NCBI GenBank assembly: GCA_023459215.1
Contig: JAEWVF010000071.1
Span: 1 to 64,000, forward strand
Origin: Chloroflexota bacterium
Lineage (GTDB): Bacteria > Chloroflexota > Anaerolineae > Anaerolineales > Villigracilaceae
Length of the DNA: 64,000 bases
Direction: 5' to 3'
Positions 53,021 through 62,095 of this stretch are shown in pieces; positions within the stretch are counted from its first letter, which is position 1; each line of letters opens with the position of its first letter. The notes below the pieces were generated by a model. That model saw only the letters and a list, made by a program, of their open reading frames with translations, searched no databases and was not told the origin of the DNA. The translations under genes were made by a program, and so were the position numbers.

Positions 53021-54865
53021 TTACTCCACCGTCACACTCTTCGCCAGATTCCTCGGCTGATCGACATCCAGCCCGCGGATGGTGGCAATATGATAGGCCA
53101 GCAGTTGCAGCGGGATAACCGTCACCAGCGGGCTGAGCATCCACGGCGCGGGCGGCACCCAGAGCACATGGTCGGCCATTTCGGAGACGAGCAGGTTGTC
53201 GCCTTCGGTCGCTACGGCAATCACCGTCCCACCGCGGGCTTTGGCCTGCTGGATCTGGCTGATCATTTTCTCGTGCCAGGGGTCTTGCGGCGCGATGCAA
53301 ACGACCGGCATCGTCTCATCGATCAGCGCAATCGGCCCGTGCTTCATCTCGCCGGCCGGGTAGCCCTCGGCGTGGACGTAGGAAATTTCCTTCAGCTTGA
53401 GCGCGCCCTCGTAGGCAATCGGCATATTGATGCCGCGTCCCAAATACAGGCAGTCGCGGATGTCCTTGAGCGCGTGCGCCACCTTTTCCACCTCGGCTTC
53501 GCGGTTCATGGCGCGCCCCACCAGGTCTGGCACCAGGCGCAGGTCGGCTACCAATGCCCGGCGGGTCTTTTCATCAATCGTGCCGCGCAGGTCGGCCAGC
53601 AGGATCGCCAGCATGTACTGGTCCACCAGCGGGGCGGTGAAGGCCTTGGTCGAGGCCACCCCAATTTCCGGCCCGGTCTGCATCGAGATGAACCCATCCG
53701 CCACGCGCATCGCCTGTGAGCCAATCGCGTTGACAATGCTCCAGACTGTCGCGCCCTTTTTGCGGCCTTCCTCCATCGCTGCCAGTGTATCAGCCGTCTC
53801 GCCCGACTGTGAAATCGCCAGCACGACTGTGTTTTCGTCCACAATCGGGTCGCTGTAGCGGAATTCCGAGCCAATCACCACCTCGACCGGCACCCGCGCA
53901 ATCGTCTCGATCAGCGTTTTGCCGACCATCCCGGCATAAGCGGCTGTGCCGCAGGCGGTGATATAGATTTTCTGGATGCGTTTCGCCAGTTCGGGGGTCA
54001 GGTTCAATTCGGGCAGGCGGATTTTGCCATGGTCGAAATCGACGCGGCCCGCCAGGGTATCGGTCAGCGCCCGCACCTGTTCGTGGATTTCTTTTTGCAT
54101 AAAGTGACGGAATTCGCCTTTTTCGGCGGCGACCGGGTCCCACGCGACGGTATGGATTTGCGGTTTGAGCGCTTTCCCATCGATCGTTTCAACCCGGATA
54201 CTGTCTCTCGTTACGACGGCCATCTGACCCGATTCGAGGAAAATCACCCGGCGGGTGTGTTCCAGGATGGCCGGGATGTCGGAGGCGATGAAGTTTTCGC
54301 CCTCGCCCAGGCCGAGCACCACACCCCCGGCGTTGCCGATCCGCGCGCAGACGATTTTGTCCGGCTCCTCGGCGGATACCAGCACGATGCCGTGCGCCCC
54401 CTGAATCTGGCTGAAAGTCCGCCGTGCGGCTTCGCTCAAATCCAGCCCGCCCGCCTGGTGATGTTCCACCAGGTGGACAATCGTCTCGGTATCGGTGTCC
54501 GAGTTGAAGGTCACGCCCTCGCTGACCAGTTCATCCTTCAACTCCAGGTAATTTTCGACAATCCCGTTATGGACGACGACCACTTTGCCGGTCGCGCCCA
54601 GGTGCGGGTGGGCGTTGCGCGCGCTGGGTGCGCCGTGCGTGGCCCAACGGGTGTGCCCGATTCCCGGCGACCCGCTGATGGGCGACTGGCTGACCAGGTC
54701 GGTCAGGTTGCCCAGTTTACCCGCGTCGCGCCGGATTTCGATCTTGCCATCCTGCACCACCGCCACACCGGCGGAATCATAACCACGATATTCAAGCCGT
54801 TTCAGGCCATTCAAAACAATCGGCGTCGCGTTACGCGGCCCGATATAACCAACAATGCCACACAT
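53021..54865 (-). CDS. glmS: Glutamine-fructose-6-phosphate aminotransferase (isomerizing)
   Basis: A 614-residue enzyme that makes glucosamine-6-phosphate from fructose-6-phosphate and glutamine, the first step toward UDP-GlcNAc. Cys2 is the glutaminase nucleophile in MCGIVGYIG. The glutaminase domain runs to about residue 225, and two SIS domains follow (ISQSGETADTLAA, VASTKAFTAPLVDQ). The C-terminus DQPRNLAKSVTVE is canonical. It has its own AGGATTCC site and complete length. The murA gene for the next stage of wall synthesis lies about 6 kb away. Confidence 0.97.
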   Translation of the reverse strand: MCGIVGYIGPRNATPIVLNGLKRLEYRGYDSAGVAVVQDGKIEIRRDAGKLGNLTDLVSQSPISGSPGIGHTRWATHGAPSARNAHPHLGATGKVVVVHNGIVENYLELKDELVSEGVTFNSDTDTETIVHLVEHHQAGGLDLSEAARRTFSQIQGAHGIVLVSAEEPDKIVCARIGNAGGVVLGLGEGENFIASDIPAILEHTRRVIFLESGQMAVVTRDSIRVETIDGKALKPQIHTVAWDPVAAEKGEFRHFMQKEIHEQVRALTDTLAGRVDFDHGKIRLPELNLTPELAKRIQKIYITACGTAAYAGMVGKTLIETIARVPVEVVIGSEFRYSDPIVDENTVVLAISQSGETADTLAAMEEGRKKGATVWSIVNAIGSQAMRVADGFISMQTGPEIGVASTKAFTAPLVDQYMLAILLADLRGTIDEKTRRALVADLRLVPDLVGRAMNREAEVEKVAHALKDIRDCLYLGRGINMPIAYEGALKLKEISYVHAEGYPAGEMKHGPIALIDETMPVVCIAPQDPWHEKMISQIQQAKARGGTVIAVATEGDNLLVSEMADHVLWVPPAPWMLSPLVTVIPLQLLAYHIATIRGLDVDQPRNLAKSVTVE

Positions 54866-54906
54866 AGGGAATCCTCCAGGATCGTGAATGGTTAATGGTG
54901 ATTGAT

Positions 54907-54973
54907 TGTCATTTCAAGTGTGATGGTCGAGTAGCGCGCAGCGCATATCGAGACCCAGCGGTTCGAAATGACA
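54907..54973. repeat. Inverted repeat, TGTCATTTC family, copy 3
   Basis: TGTCATTTC (54907-54915) pairs with GAAATGACA (54965-54973). The left arm has diverged at the last two bases of the family word. Confidence 0.75.
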
Positions 54974-55299
54974 AATTACTATTCACCAATTACTACGTTT
55001 TCGCCGTTCCCACCCGTTTTGTCCGCCTGATTGCTCATGCGGTGTTATCGACTGGGTTGAATTCTCTGGAGGAAAAGATGGCGGGCGCTGGCGCACCCGG
55101 AGGGCTTCCGCTGATCTGTCGATTTTCTCCTGGCCTTTCCGGCCAGGATAGCTCCATCCCGCGATGGAGAACCCTCATCCTCGTCACCCCGGCCAAAGCC
55201 GGGGCCATGCGCTGTCTTTTCCTGGGTTGGATTTTGTTATTCTGTTCCGGGCAACCTCCTGAATGAATTTTCGGCATTATACCGTAAAAGTCCGCAAAC

Positions 55300-55338
55300 A
55301 AAAAACGGTGACCGCCTCAAGGTGGAACACCGTTTTTT
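55300..55338 (-). terminator. Rho-independent terminator after a gene fragment
   Basis: AAAAAACGGTG (55300-55310) pairs with CACCGTTTTTT (55328-55338), with an inner stem. On the minus strand it lies 27 bases after the stop codon of the fragment at 55365-55535. Confidence 0.8.
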
Positions 55339-55364
55339 GTTGTTTGTTTGCCTGTTGATGATTT

Positions 55365-55535
55365 TTATTCCAGCAACTCAACCATTGGTGATTGGGCCGG
55401 CTTGAAATTTTCATCCGCATTGAATTCAACGTTTGTGTTGCCTCCGCCGTTGAGAGTTGGGGCCTTTGGGCTTGGAACCAACAATTTGGATTGTGATTTC
55501 TGGATGTCTATCTCACGGGCTGCTTGATGAACATA
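55365..55535 (-). pseudogene. Possible 3' remnant of a gene
   Basis: An open minus-strand frame of 56 codons ends at TAA (55365-55367). The translation is coding-like (LVPSPKAPTLNGGGNTNVEF, then MVELLE) and it has its own terminator. No start codon with a ribosome binding site lies upstream before an in-frame TAG at 55536-55538. It may be the tail of a decayed gene or a small gene with an unrecognised start. Confidence 0.35.
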
Positions 55536-55594
55536 CTATTTTGAGTTTTTTAGATTGATGCAAAGTAGATTATTTTCCAATGGCATTATTTTAA

Positions 55595-55636
55595 AATATT
55601 TTCGAGCCAGATGTAAATTGCTGGCTCGAAAATATT
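55595..55636. terminator. Terminator of the Tad-like cluster
   Basis: A perfect 16-bp stem (55595-55610 with 55621-55636) and a ten-base loop, 25 bases beyond the stop of the last gene, with T-rich sequence following on the minus strand. Confidence 0.85.
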
Positions 55637-55660
55637 AGGAAATTATGTTCAACAGAATAA

Positions 55661-57712
55661 CTAACCTTCACCAAATGGTGTGCGGCTGGGCGTCGGTGTC
55701 AGTGAACGGGTTGGTGTAGGTGTGACTGTGGTCACAATCGGTGTTGGCGTGCGGGTTGGTGTGTTTGTGCGGGTTGGTGTATTGGTACGAGTAACAGAGG
55801 GTGTGAACGTTAATGTTCGTGTTGGTGTACTCGATGCGGTTGGCGTAGCTGTGCGCGTAGGTGTTCTCGATGGTGTTGGTGTGATTGACGGAGTATAAGT
55901 GCGTGTTGGCGTGTTTGTACGCGTCGGCGTATTTGTGCGTGTTGGCGTATTTGTGCGTGTTGGCGTATTTGAAGGTGTTGGCGTCCTTGAAGGGGTCAGT
56001 GTTCGTGACGGAGTATAAGTACGCGTTGGCGTGTTTGTAATGGTTGCCGTGCGGCTCGCGGTCGGTGTGCGACTTGGTGTGCGGGTAATAGTGGGCGATG
56101 CAGTTGGGGTGTTAGGAAATTGGAAGGTAATTGTAATAGTTTCTGACCAGATGCCAGCGTAACTTTCAGCCCTGGCCCGTAATGTATAGATACCAGGTTC
56201 ACGGCTATTCCAGTGCGAATCAGACATCCAGTTGCAGGTGGTGGTGCCTCCATAAACGCAATGCTTCCTGTCATAATCGCTGTACCAGTTGCGCAGCGTT
56301 CCACCAGAAGGCGCTTGGAGGTGGAATTGTATCCTGTTGATTTGACAGGTGTTGCCCAAATCAGCAGATAAGCCTCCGGGACAAACGTTGGGATCGTAAG
56401 CCAGGGCTTCAAACCGGGTTTCTCCGCGGCTGTTGATTACTTGGCCATCTACGGTTGGATTTACCCATTCGATAACCAATGGCAATGGAGTCGCAGTTGG
56501 GGTTAGTGTGGCTAGGGGCGCCGGAATGATGAATGTTGTTTCTACCCAACCACTCCATATACCGTCTGGCCGACTGGCTCGGGCACGCAGGCGATAAGTA
56601 CCGGGTGTTAAGCTACTATACACTGAGGGTGAAGATGAAACATCTTCACATGGATCATCTCCTCCAAAGAAGCAATAACCTCTTGATCCTTCGGTCGTGC
56701 TGGCAATGGATGTGTAACTACTACCTCCGTTATAACGGTGAAGTTGCATGTTAACCTGGTTGATGCCGCATTTTTCGCTAAGATCTTCTGGAAGACCACT
56801 TGGGCATACATCGGGATCGTATGCAATAGATTCAAACCGAGTCTGGCTGATTTCAGTAATATTAGTTCCTGGTTCGCTTGGGTTGACCCAGCGTACGATC
56901 AGCGGTTGAGGTGTGTTCGTTGGCGTTGGGGTATTGCTGGGTGTGATGCTTGGCGTTGGCGAAGTGGTCACTGTTGCGCTAACAGTGTGAGATGGCGTAA
57001 CAGTGGGTAGATTTGGTTGTGGGGGCAGTTCGAGAACGCGTGAAACGCGGAAGCGTTCAACTGTGGCGGTACGATGTGATGCAAGATGATAATATTCCCA
57101 AGCCGTGCTAATAAATGGAGTTAAAAAGGGATGGTTATAATCAACCATAACTTGCACCGAATCGCCGGGTAAACCTGCATCTTCACTGGTCGAGCCATCA
57201 GGCAAAGTACAATCGGAAAAATCTTGCAAGGCCAAGCTGCCAGTGCGCGGGTAGTCCGGCCGTCGGCTATCGCGGCTCGAACACAGGGTCATCTTGATGT
57301 ATCCTGGTTTGAGATAGTTATTACCATCACTCGGCGAACCTATTATTGTATCGTCGAAAACCAGCCCAACACGGTATCCATCGGCAACAGAATGAATCGA
57401 AGCCATGCGAGCTTGCATGATTTCATCTTCTTCTCCCAGGCCTCCGCAAGCCTCGCTTCCTACATCTGGCCCATCAACGCACAAAGCGGCATCATACTGA
57501 TTGGTGATGGCGTAACGGATGGCTTGGCGAGTGATATTTTGTACGGTTAGCCAGGCTCCCAAGAGAATTGAGAAATCAATGATACCGAAAACAACCAGTA
57601 GGAAGATAGGCAAAGCCAGGGCAAATTCAACAGCAGCCTGTGATTTGCTTTGCATATGGAGATTCTTCTTCGCAATGATGGGGTTGCGGGGATACTTTAT
57701 TTGACCATTCAT
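55661..57712 (-). CDS. TadE-like surface protein with duplicated domain and Thr-Pro stalk
   Basis: A 683-residue protein. The N-terminus has a TadE/Flp-type hydrophobic segment (QAAVEFALALPIFLLVVFG, about 25-43), then a TadE-like domain to about 230. Two homologous modules of about 125 residues follow, each with a WVNP opening, FE(S/A)(I/L)AYDP(D/N)VCP, a CxIN segment and a GxYxLRARA ending. The last ~150 residues are a Thr-Pro-Arg/Ser repeat, probably a cell-wall-spanning stalk. The start at 57712 follows GAGG. It is the last gene of the Tad-like cluster. Confidence 0.8.
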   Translation of the reverse strand: MNGQIKYPRNPIIAKKNLHMQSKSQAAVEFALALPIFLLVVFGIIDFSILLGAWLTVQNITRQAIRYAITNQYDAALCVDGPDVGSEACGGLGEEDEIMQARMASIHSVADGYRVGLVFDDTIIGSPSDGNNYLKPGYIKMTLCSSRDSRRPDYPRTGSLALQDFSDCTLPDGSTSEDAGLPGDSVQVMVDYNHPFLTPFISTAWEYYHLASHRTATVERFRVSRVLELPPQPNLPTVTPSHTVSATVTTSPTPSITPSNTPTPTNTPQPLIVRWVNPSEPGTNITEISQTRFESIAYDPDVCPSGLPEDLSEKCGINQVNMQLHRYNGGSSYTSIASTTEGSRGYCFFGGDDPCEDVSSSPSVYSSLTPGTYRLRARASRPDGIWSGWVETTFIIPAPLATLTPTATPLPLVIEWVNPTVDGQVINSRGETRFEALAYDPNVCPGGLSADLGNTCQINRIQFHLQAPSGGTLRNWYSDYDRKHCVYGGTTTCNWMSDSHWNSREPGIYTLRARAESYAGIWSETITITFQFPNTPTASPTITRTPSRTPTASRTATITNTPTRTYTPSRTLTPSRTPTPSNTPTRTNTPTRTNTPTRTNTPTRTYTPSITPTPSRTPTRTATPTASSTPTRTLTFTPSVTRTNTPTRTNTPTRTPTPIVTTVTPTPTRSLTPTPSRTPFGEG
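55680..56110 (-). repeat. Coding tandem repeats for the Thr-Pro stalk
   Basis: Imperfect 12- and 18-base units encode TPTRTN- and TPSRTP-like hexapeptides. The most regular part is near 55910-55985. Such tracts expand and contract easily, so stalk length may vary between strains. Confidence 0.85.
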
Positions 57713-57742
57713 AAGTTTCAAGCCTCGAATTTCAATGAAGGG

Positions 57743-59161
57743 CTAACGGGTAATGCGTGTGGCGATGTTGTTCGCAATTTGCAGGAAAATGGCGCGCAAT
57801 TCGTTACTATCAGGTGCAGGATAATAAATACCGCGTGCGCCGGTATAATTATTGGCTTCTTCGGGCGCAGCCAAATAGCTCATCAATGCGCCCGCTTCGG
57901 GTGTATTTTCGACAAGTTCACCTAGACCGATGGCGAATGTGTATACTTCCATGCCATAGAGAAAATCGGCCATGTCACGGGCATAATCATCCGGATCGTA
58001 AAGCAACGGCTCCGTTGCTGCATCATGTCTAACTGCCGGGTTGCCATCACGGCAAAAGTTAAGAATTCTTCCCTCGGGGCAATAAGTTACACCACTTGAG
58101 CTATAGCCGATATTAGCCGCGCCATCGCCAAGGAATATAACTACCCAAAGCGATTCATCACGCGTTAAACCCTCTCGAGCTAGCATATTGCCAGCTAGTG
58201 CCAATCCCGCACCAGCATTAGTTGAATAACAATCGGGAATTAGACCATTTTCTCCAATGATGGCTTGCGGACAATCCATGCCTACAAATGGCCAAGTTGC
58301 AACATCACTCATGGTTGGGGATTTATTTGCCCAATCAGCGCTTGAAGCAAAATCCGTGGCGCCATTAGCATAATGGCGGCAAATGCTACCCTGAGATGCC
58401 TTGCTGACCGTTTCATCTCCCAAATAGGGACATGGTTCTGCCTCGAATACTTGCAAATTATTTATTGCGGTTTCGATATCGCCCTGAACATTACTCAGGG
58501 TTAAAGTTTCATGGGCATAGCGATCAAAGGTCACTATACCTACACGATCATAAGGAAAAAATAATTGATCAACGAAATCAAGAGCGGCTGCTTTGACTTT
58601 CTCAAAAGGCTGACACTCTCCAGGGACTGCATCATCATTAATCCTGTTACAAAGAAAAGGATCTGTCATGGGATTCCCTTGAGAAAAGTCATTGGTCATC
58701 GATTCGGATACATCGATAACCAGAACCACATCTACTGTAGCCGCTTCTGATTCTGCGCTGGCGCTGATGCGCAGGCTTTTAAACCCCAACACACTCATGA
58801 AAAAAGTAGGAACATCGGAACTGGCGGTAACCTCAACCAGTTTTCGTGGTGGGGTGGTACACATACTAGGGGTGTTATCGCAAGTGAGAACGGTGGCGCT
58901 GGGGTCAATCACCTCATTCAGAGCTAAAAACTCTTCTGCGGCGGCCTCAAGCTCTGCCAGCGTATATCCTTCTTTGATTTGATTGGAAGCATTCAATGCC
59001 GCGGCATCCACTGCGCGACGCAGACGGGCGTAACTGACATACATATAGCCAACATCAATTGCCAAGCCGATAATAGCTACCAGCACCAATAACATAATAG
59101 CGTACATGACCAAAATTTGGCCTCTGCTTTTCGTTTTCCGAGATGATAGTTTTTTGTCCAT
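57743..59161 (-). CDS. TadG-like protein with von Willebrand A domain
   Basis: A 472-residue protein. The N-terminal TadG/Flp-type segment (GQILVMYAIMLLVLVAIIGLAIDVGYM, 14-40) anchors it. A vWA domain starts near 143 with the MIDAS motif DVSES (Asp150, Ser152, Ser154) and later shows VVIFLGDGAANIGYS. The A domain would bind a protein or matrix partner through a metal ion. It lies 18 bases after the TadE-like gene. Confidence 0.88.
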   Translation of the reverse strand: MDKKLSSRKTKSRGQILVMYAIMLLVLVAIIGLAIDVGYMYVSYARLRRAVDAAALNASNQIKEGYTLAELEAAAEEFLALNEVIDPSATVLTCDNTPSMCTTPPRKLVEVTASSDVPTFFMSVLGFKSLRISASAESEAATVDVVLVIDVSESMTNDFSQGNPMTDPFLCNRINDDAVPGECQPFEKVKAAALDFVDQLFFPYDRVGIVTFDRYAHETLTLSNVQGDIETAINNLQVFEAEPCPYLGDETVSKASQGSICRHYANGATDFASSADWANKSPTMSDVATWPFVGMDCPQAIIGENGLIPDCYSTNAGAGLALAGNMLAREGLTRDESLWVVIFLGDGAANIGYSSSGVTYCPEGRILNFCRDGNPAVRHDAATEPLLYDPDDYARDMADFLYGMEVYTFAIGLGELVENTPEAGALMSYLAAPEEANNYTGARGIYYPAPDSNELRAIFLQIANNIATRITR

Positions 59162-59179
59162 TTGATTCTCGCAAGTTTC

Positions 59180-59779
59180 CTAAGGGCCTTCAGTGGGCTC
59201 CGCGGCAGAGAGCGGCATAATCGAATAGGCATGTACCAATATCGGGCCGGTCCAACCTTCCATCAGATTTAGAATCTGATGATAATGATAATAAACTTCA
59301 ATCAGAATAGCGCCAGTGTCAGGAGAACCACCAACCAATTTCGCTTGAATATCCGCATTGGTGAAACGTGAAACCTGATTATCATATCGGCTCCAGCCAT
59401 CAATATCTGGGTAACGGACAACACCTCCACTGGCAAAAGTAAAAACAGAGATAACAATATCATCGTTTATGGATGGATCCAAGCTGATTGGTTCTATGCT
59501 TCCTAAAATTTGTCTACTTTCAACAACGCCGCCTTCCAGGAGAATGGTCACTGTATCCAGAAAATCTTGATTGATAATTCCGTTGCCTGGCGCTGTAAAA
59601 GGATCGCCTTTGCTGGCAACGCGTGCTGTTTCGCGGGTTCCTTCAACCAGAGTGATATATTGATTGAGCAAATAACCAAACTCTACTACGCCGGCCAGCA
59701 TGGTAATAAGTACCATAAAAATAACAGCCAGTTCAATAAAGCTTTGCCCATTTTGTTTGCGAGTTTTAATATTTTTCAT
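59180..59779 (-). CDS. TadE-like pilus-assembly protein
   Basis: A 199-residue protein with the TadE N-terminus: short basic stretch, then QSFIELAVIFMVLITMLAGVVEFGYLL and a TadE domain with TLVEGTRETARVASKGDP. These minor pseudopilins are thought to be cut by the prepilin peptidase and inserted in the membrane. The first of three TadE/G-like genes in a row. Confidence 0.88.
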   Translation of the reverse strand: MKNIKTRKQNGQSFIELAVIFMVLITMLAGVVEFGYLLNQYITLVEGTRETARVASKGDPFTAPGNGIINQDFLDTVTILLEGGVVESRQILGSIEPISLDPSINDDIVISVFTFASGGVVRYPDIDGWSRYDNQVSRFTNADIQAKLVGGSPDTGAILIEVYYHYHQILNLMEGWTGPILVHAYSIMPLSAAEPTEGP

Positions 59780-59854
59780 AATTCATCTTTTATAGAGGAA
59801 ATACCTGACTCTAGTTTATTCAAAATAAAAGATTTAACCAATCCTACATTTCTC

Positions 59855-60619
59855 CTAGCCAAAGAATAAAGCTAATACATTCTCGCGAAAAAAAATCATC
59901 ATGCTTGCGCCAACAAGAAGAAAAGGCCCGTAGGCCGTAAAAACCGTCATGGCGTTGTAGCGACGCATTAGAGAGAGGATAAGGATCATCAGCAGGCTAA
60001 AGAAGCCGCCGATAATAACCCCGATCAGGAGCGTCAACATGATATCGGGCCAGCCAACGAGTAACCCCAGCACAGCCGAGATGGTGACATCTCCGAAGCC
60101 AAGCGCCTCCTCATCGTCATCCTGGCCGAGTTTTTTGGCGCGGTATTTGGCAAAGATTGTGCCGATCCAATAAAAAATCAACATAACCCCGCCGCCGGCC
60201 AGTCCGCCAAAAAGGGTGGTTTGCCAGCCATGCAGTATTGTGCCTATCGCTGCAAAAATAATTCCACCGGCCAGGCTGACCACGTGCATGATGAGGCGAT
60301 GTTCTACATCAATCACCGCGACAATGCCAAAGTAGGTTAGAATCAGGATGGATATGCTGAAGCCAATCGTTGGCGGCCATATCCACAGGCAGACCGCAAT
60401 CATAAGGCTTGCCAGCAGAACGAGATAGGAGCGTAAGCTCCTCCTGGTATGGCAAATGCGGCAAGGTGTGAAAGAAATGTAATTTAAGAGCTTGAATGGG
60501 GCATTACAGGAAGGACAAACCGGCGCAGCAATTTTGCGTTGTGTCGGTAAAACATCTGACAAATAGTTGACAAAAACGCTGCACAGTAACCCAATGATAA
60601 GAATAAGTAAAATATTCAT
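59855..60619 (-). CDS. Prepilin peptidase (type IV leader peptidase family)
   Basis: A 254-residue aspartic membrane protease that cleaves and may N-methylate prepilins. The N-terminal cytoplasmic loop has zinc Cys pairs (Cys35, Cys38, Cys53, Cys56). The active-site Asp residues are Asp104 in IDVEHRLI and Asp177 in GFGDV. About eight membrane helices are present. A TATAAT lies nine bases before the ATG. It heads the TadE/G cluster and probably processes those proteins. Confidence 0.93.
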   Translation of the reverse strand: MNILLILIIGLLCSVFVNYLSDVLPTQRKIAAPVCPSCNAPFKLLNYISFTPCRICHTRRSLRSYLVLLASLMIAVCLWIWPPTIGFSISILILTYFGIVAVIDVEHRLIMHVVSLAGGIIFAAIGTILHGWQTTLFGGLAGGGVMLIFYWIGTIFAKYRAKKLGQDDDEEALGFGDVTISAVLGLLVGWPDIMLTLLIGVIIGGFFSLLMILILSLMRRYNAMTVFTAYGPFLLVGASMMIFFRENVLALFFG

Positions 60620-60730
60620 AGATAAAAGATTATATCTTGTTTATAGACATACCCATAATCATTATTACTCTTGCGCGCCAAAAAGATATGGTTTCAACCT
60701 TACAATTTAATTACAACCCGGAGACTTTCT

Positions 60731-62029
60731 ATGGAAAAATTCATTGTGGATGGTGGCGTACCCCTTGCAGGCGAGATTACCCCGGCCGGTAATAAAAATG
60801 CGGCTTTGCCGTTGTTGGCGGCTTGTTTATTAACGGAAGAACCTGTTGTTCTTCATAATGTTCCCCATATCCGCGATGTCAAGGATATGCGCAGCCTGGT
60901 GGAAAGCCTGGGGGTACAGGTCGAGGAACTGAGCGTCAGCACTTGGAGAATCACCGCGCGTGAACTGCACCCTGCGGACCTTGATCCCGATCTTTGCCGT
61001 CGTATCCGCGCCTCGATTTTGCTCGCTGCTCCGGTCATGGTCCGCTCTGGGGAACTGCAAATCCCGCCTCCCGGAGGAGATGTTATCGGTCGTCGCCGGC
61101 TGGATACCCATATCCAGGCTTTTCGGGCGCTTGGCGCGCAAGTGACGTTTGACCGGGCCAGCTTGCTATTTGATTTTCGCTCGCCTGTTGAAGGGTTGCG
61201 CGGCGCAAGCATGTTGCTGGACGAGGCTTCGGTTTTGGGCACTGAAAATGCGGTGATGGCGGCTGTCCTGGCCAAGGGAACTACGGTGATTAGCAACGCG
61301 GCCTCTGAGCCTCATGTTCAGCAGTTGTGCGATTTGCTGAATGTGCTCGGGGCGCAAATTTCAGGGATAGGCTCCAACACCCTGACCATTCAAGGGATTG
61401 AGCGTTTGCATGGCGGGGAATTTACAGTCGGCCCGGATTACCTGGAAGTAATCAGCTTTGTCGGCGCGGCAGTTGTGACCCGCGGCAGTATTCGCGTGCG
61501 CAATGCGGGGAATCAATACTTGGGAATGATTCGGATGGTGTTCAATCGTATGGGGGTTGACTGGCAAGTTGACGGCGATGACATTCTTGTTCCGGCGGAA
61601 CAGCGCCTGGTGATTGAGCCTGACCTGGGAAATGCCATCCCGGAGATTAAAACAAATATCTGGCCTGCCTTTCCCACGGATTTGATGAGTATTGCGATTG
61701 CTGTTGCTACCCAAGCGCAAGGCAGTATCCTCTTCCACGATTGGATGTACCCGAGCCGCATGTTCTTTGTCGACAAACTGGTCGGGATGGGTGCGCAGAT
61801 TGTTCTGTGTGACCCGCATCGCTGTATCGTTACTGGCCCAACGCGTTTGTTCGGCGAAAAAGCTGAAAGTCCGGATATCCGCGCCGGGATGACGTTGGTT
61901 TTGGCGGCCCTGGCGGCCCAAGGGAGGTCTGTGATCCGCAACGTGGGCCAGATCGACCGGGGCTATGAGCGTGTCGATGAAAAACTGCGCGCCTTGGGAG
62001 CCAGGATCGAACGGCAGCGCGAACAATAG
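60731..62029 (+). CDS. murA: UDP-N-acetylglucosamine 1-carboxyvinyltransferase with Asp in place of the active-site Cys
   Basis: A 432-residue enzyme that transfers enolpyruvyl from PEP to UDP-GlcNAc, the first committed step of peptidoglycan synthesis. Lys22-Asn23 (GNKNAALPL) and the later GGPDYLEVISFVGAA-like block are typical. The catalytic loop reads PGGDVIGRRRLDTHI with Asp117 where E. coli has Cys115. The same change in other bacteria, such as M. tuberculosis, gives intrinsic fosfomycin resistance. The start at 60731 is preceded by GGAGAC. A terminator follows. Confidence 0.96.
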   Translation: MEKFIVDGGVPLAGEITPAGNKNAALPLLAACLLTEEPVVLHNVPHIRDVKDMRSLVESLGVQVEELSVSTWRITARELHPADLDPDLCRRIRASILLAAPVMVRSGELQIPPPGGDVIGRRRLDTHIQAFRALGAQVTFDRASLLFDFRSPVEGLRGASMLLDEASVLGTENAVMAAVLAKGTTVISNAASEPHVQQLCDLLNVLGAQISGIGSNTLTIQGIERLHGGEFTVGPDYLEVISFVGAAVVTRGSIRVRNAGNQYLGMIRMVFNRMGVDWQVDGDDILVPAEQRLVIEPDLGNAIPEIKTNIWPAFPTDLMSIAIAVATQAQGSILFHDWMYPSRMFFVDKLVGMGAQIVLCDPHRCIVTGPTRLFGEKAESPDIRAGMTLVLAALAAQGRSVIRNVGQIDRGYERVDEKLRALGARIERQREQ

Positions 62030-62038
62030 AAGAAAAGG

Positions 62039-62084
62039 AAACAAAAAGACAGGCAACCTGTTAGGGCTGCCTGTCTTTTTGTTT
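62039..62084. terminator. Strong bidirectional terminator
   Basis: A 17-bp stem (62039-62055 with 62068-62084) is flanked by A and T runs, between murA and the converging lipoprotein gene. Confidence 0.9.
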
Positions 62085-62095
62085 CCAGTCGTGGA

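Larger units (their letters stand above)
54866..55660. other. Intergenic stretch upstream of glmS
   Basis: About 795 bases with no complete gene. They contain the TGTCATTTCGA repeat copy 3 (54907-54973), a G/C-rich block with inverted words such as CCCCGGCCAAAGCCGGGG (about 55187-55204), a terminator (55300-55338), a coding-like fragment (55365-55535) and a second terminator (55595-55636). I see no glmS ribozyme. Confidence 0.55.

Noticed and set aside
55035..55301. 88-codon minus-strand gene upstream of glmS
   Set aside because: It runs through a G/C-rich repeat-like block, has no ribosome binding site and no recognisable domain.
54866..55400. glmS ribozyme upstream of glmS
   Set aside because: No ribozyme-like conserved core was recognised. 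The region is filled by repeats and a terminator, and such ribozymes are mainly in Firmicutes.
55680..56110. CRISPR-like array
   Set aside because: The repeats are short, in frame, without unique spacers, and encode the Thr-Pro stalk of a surface protein.
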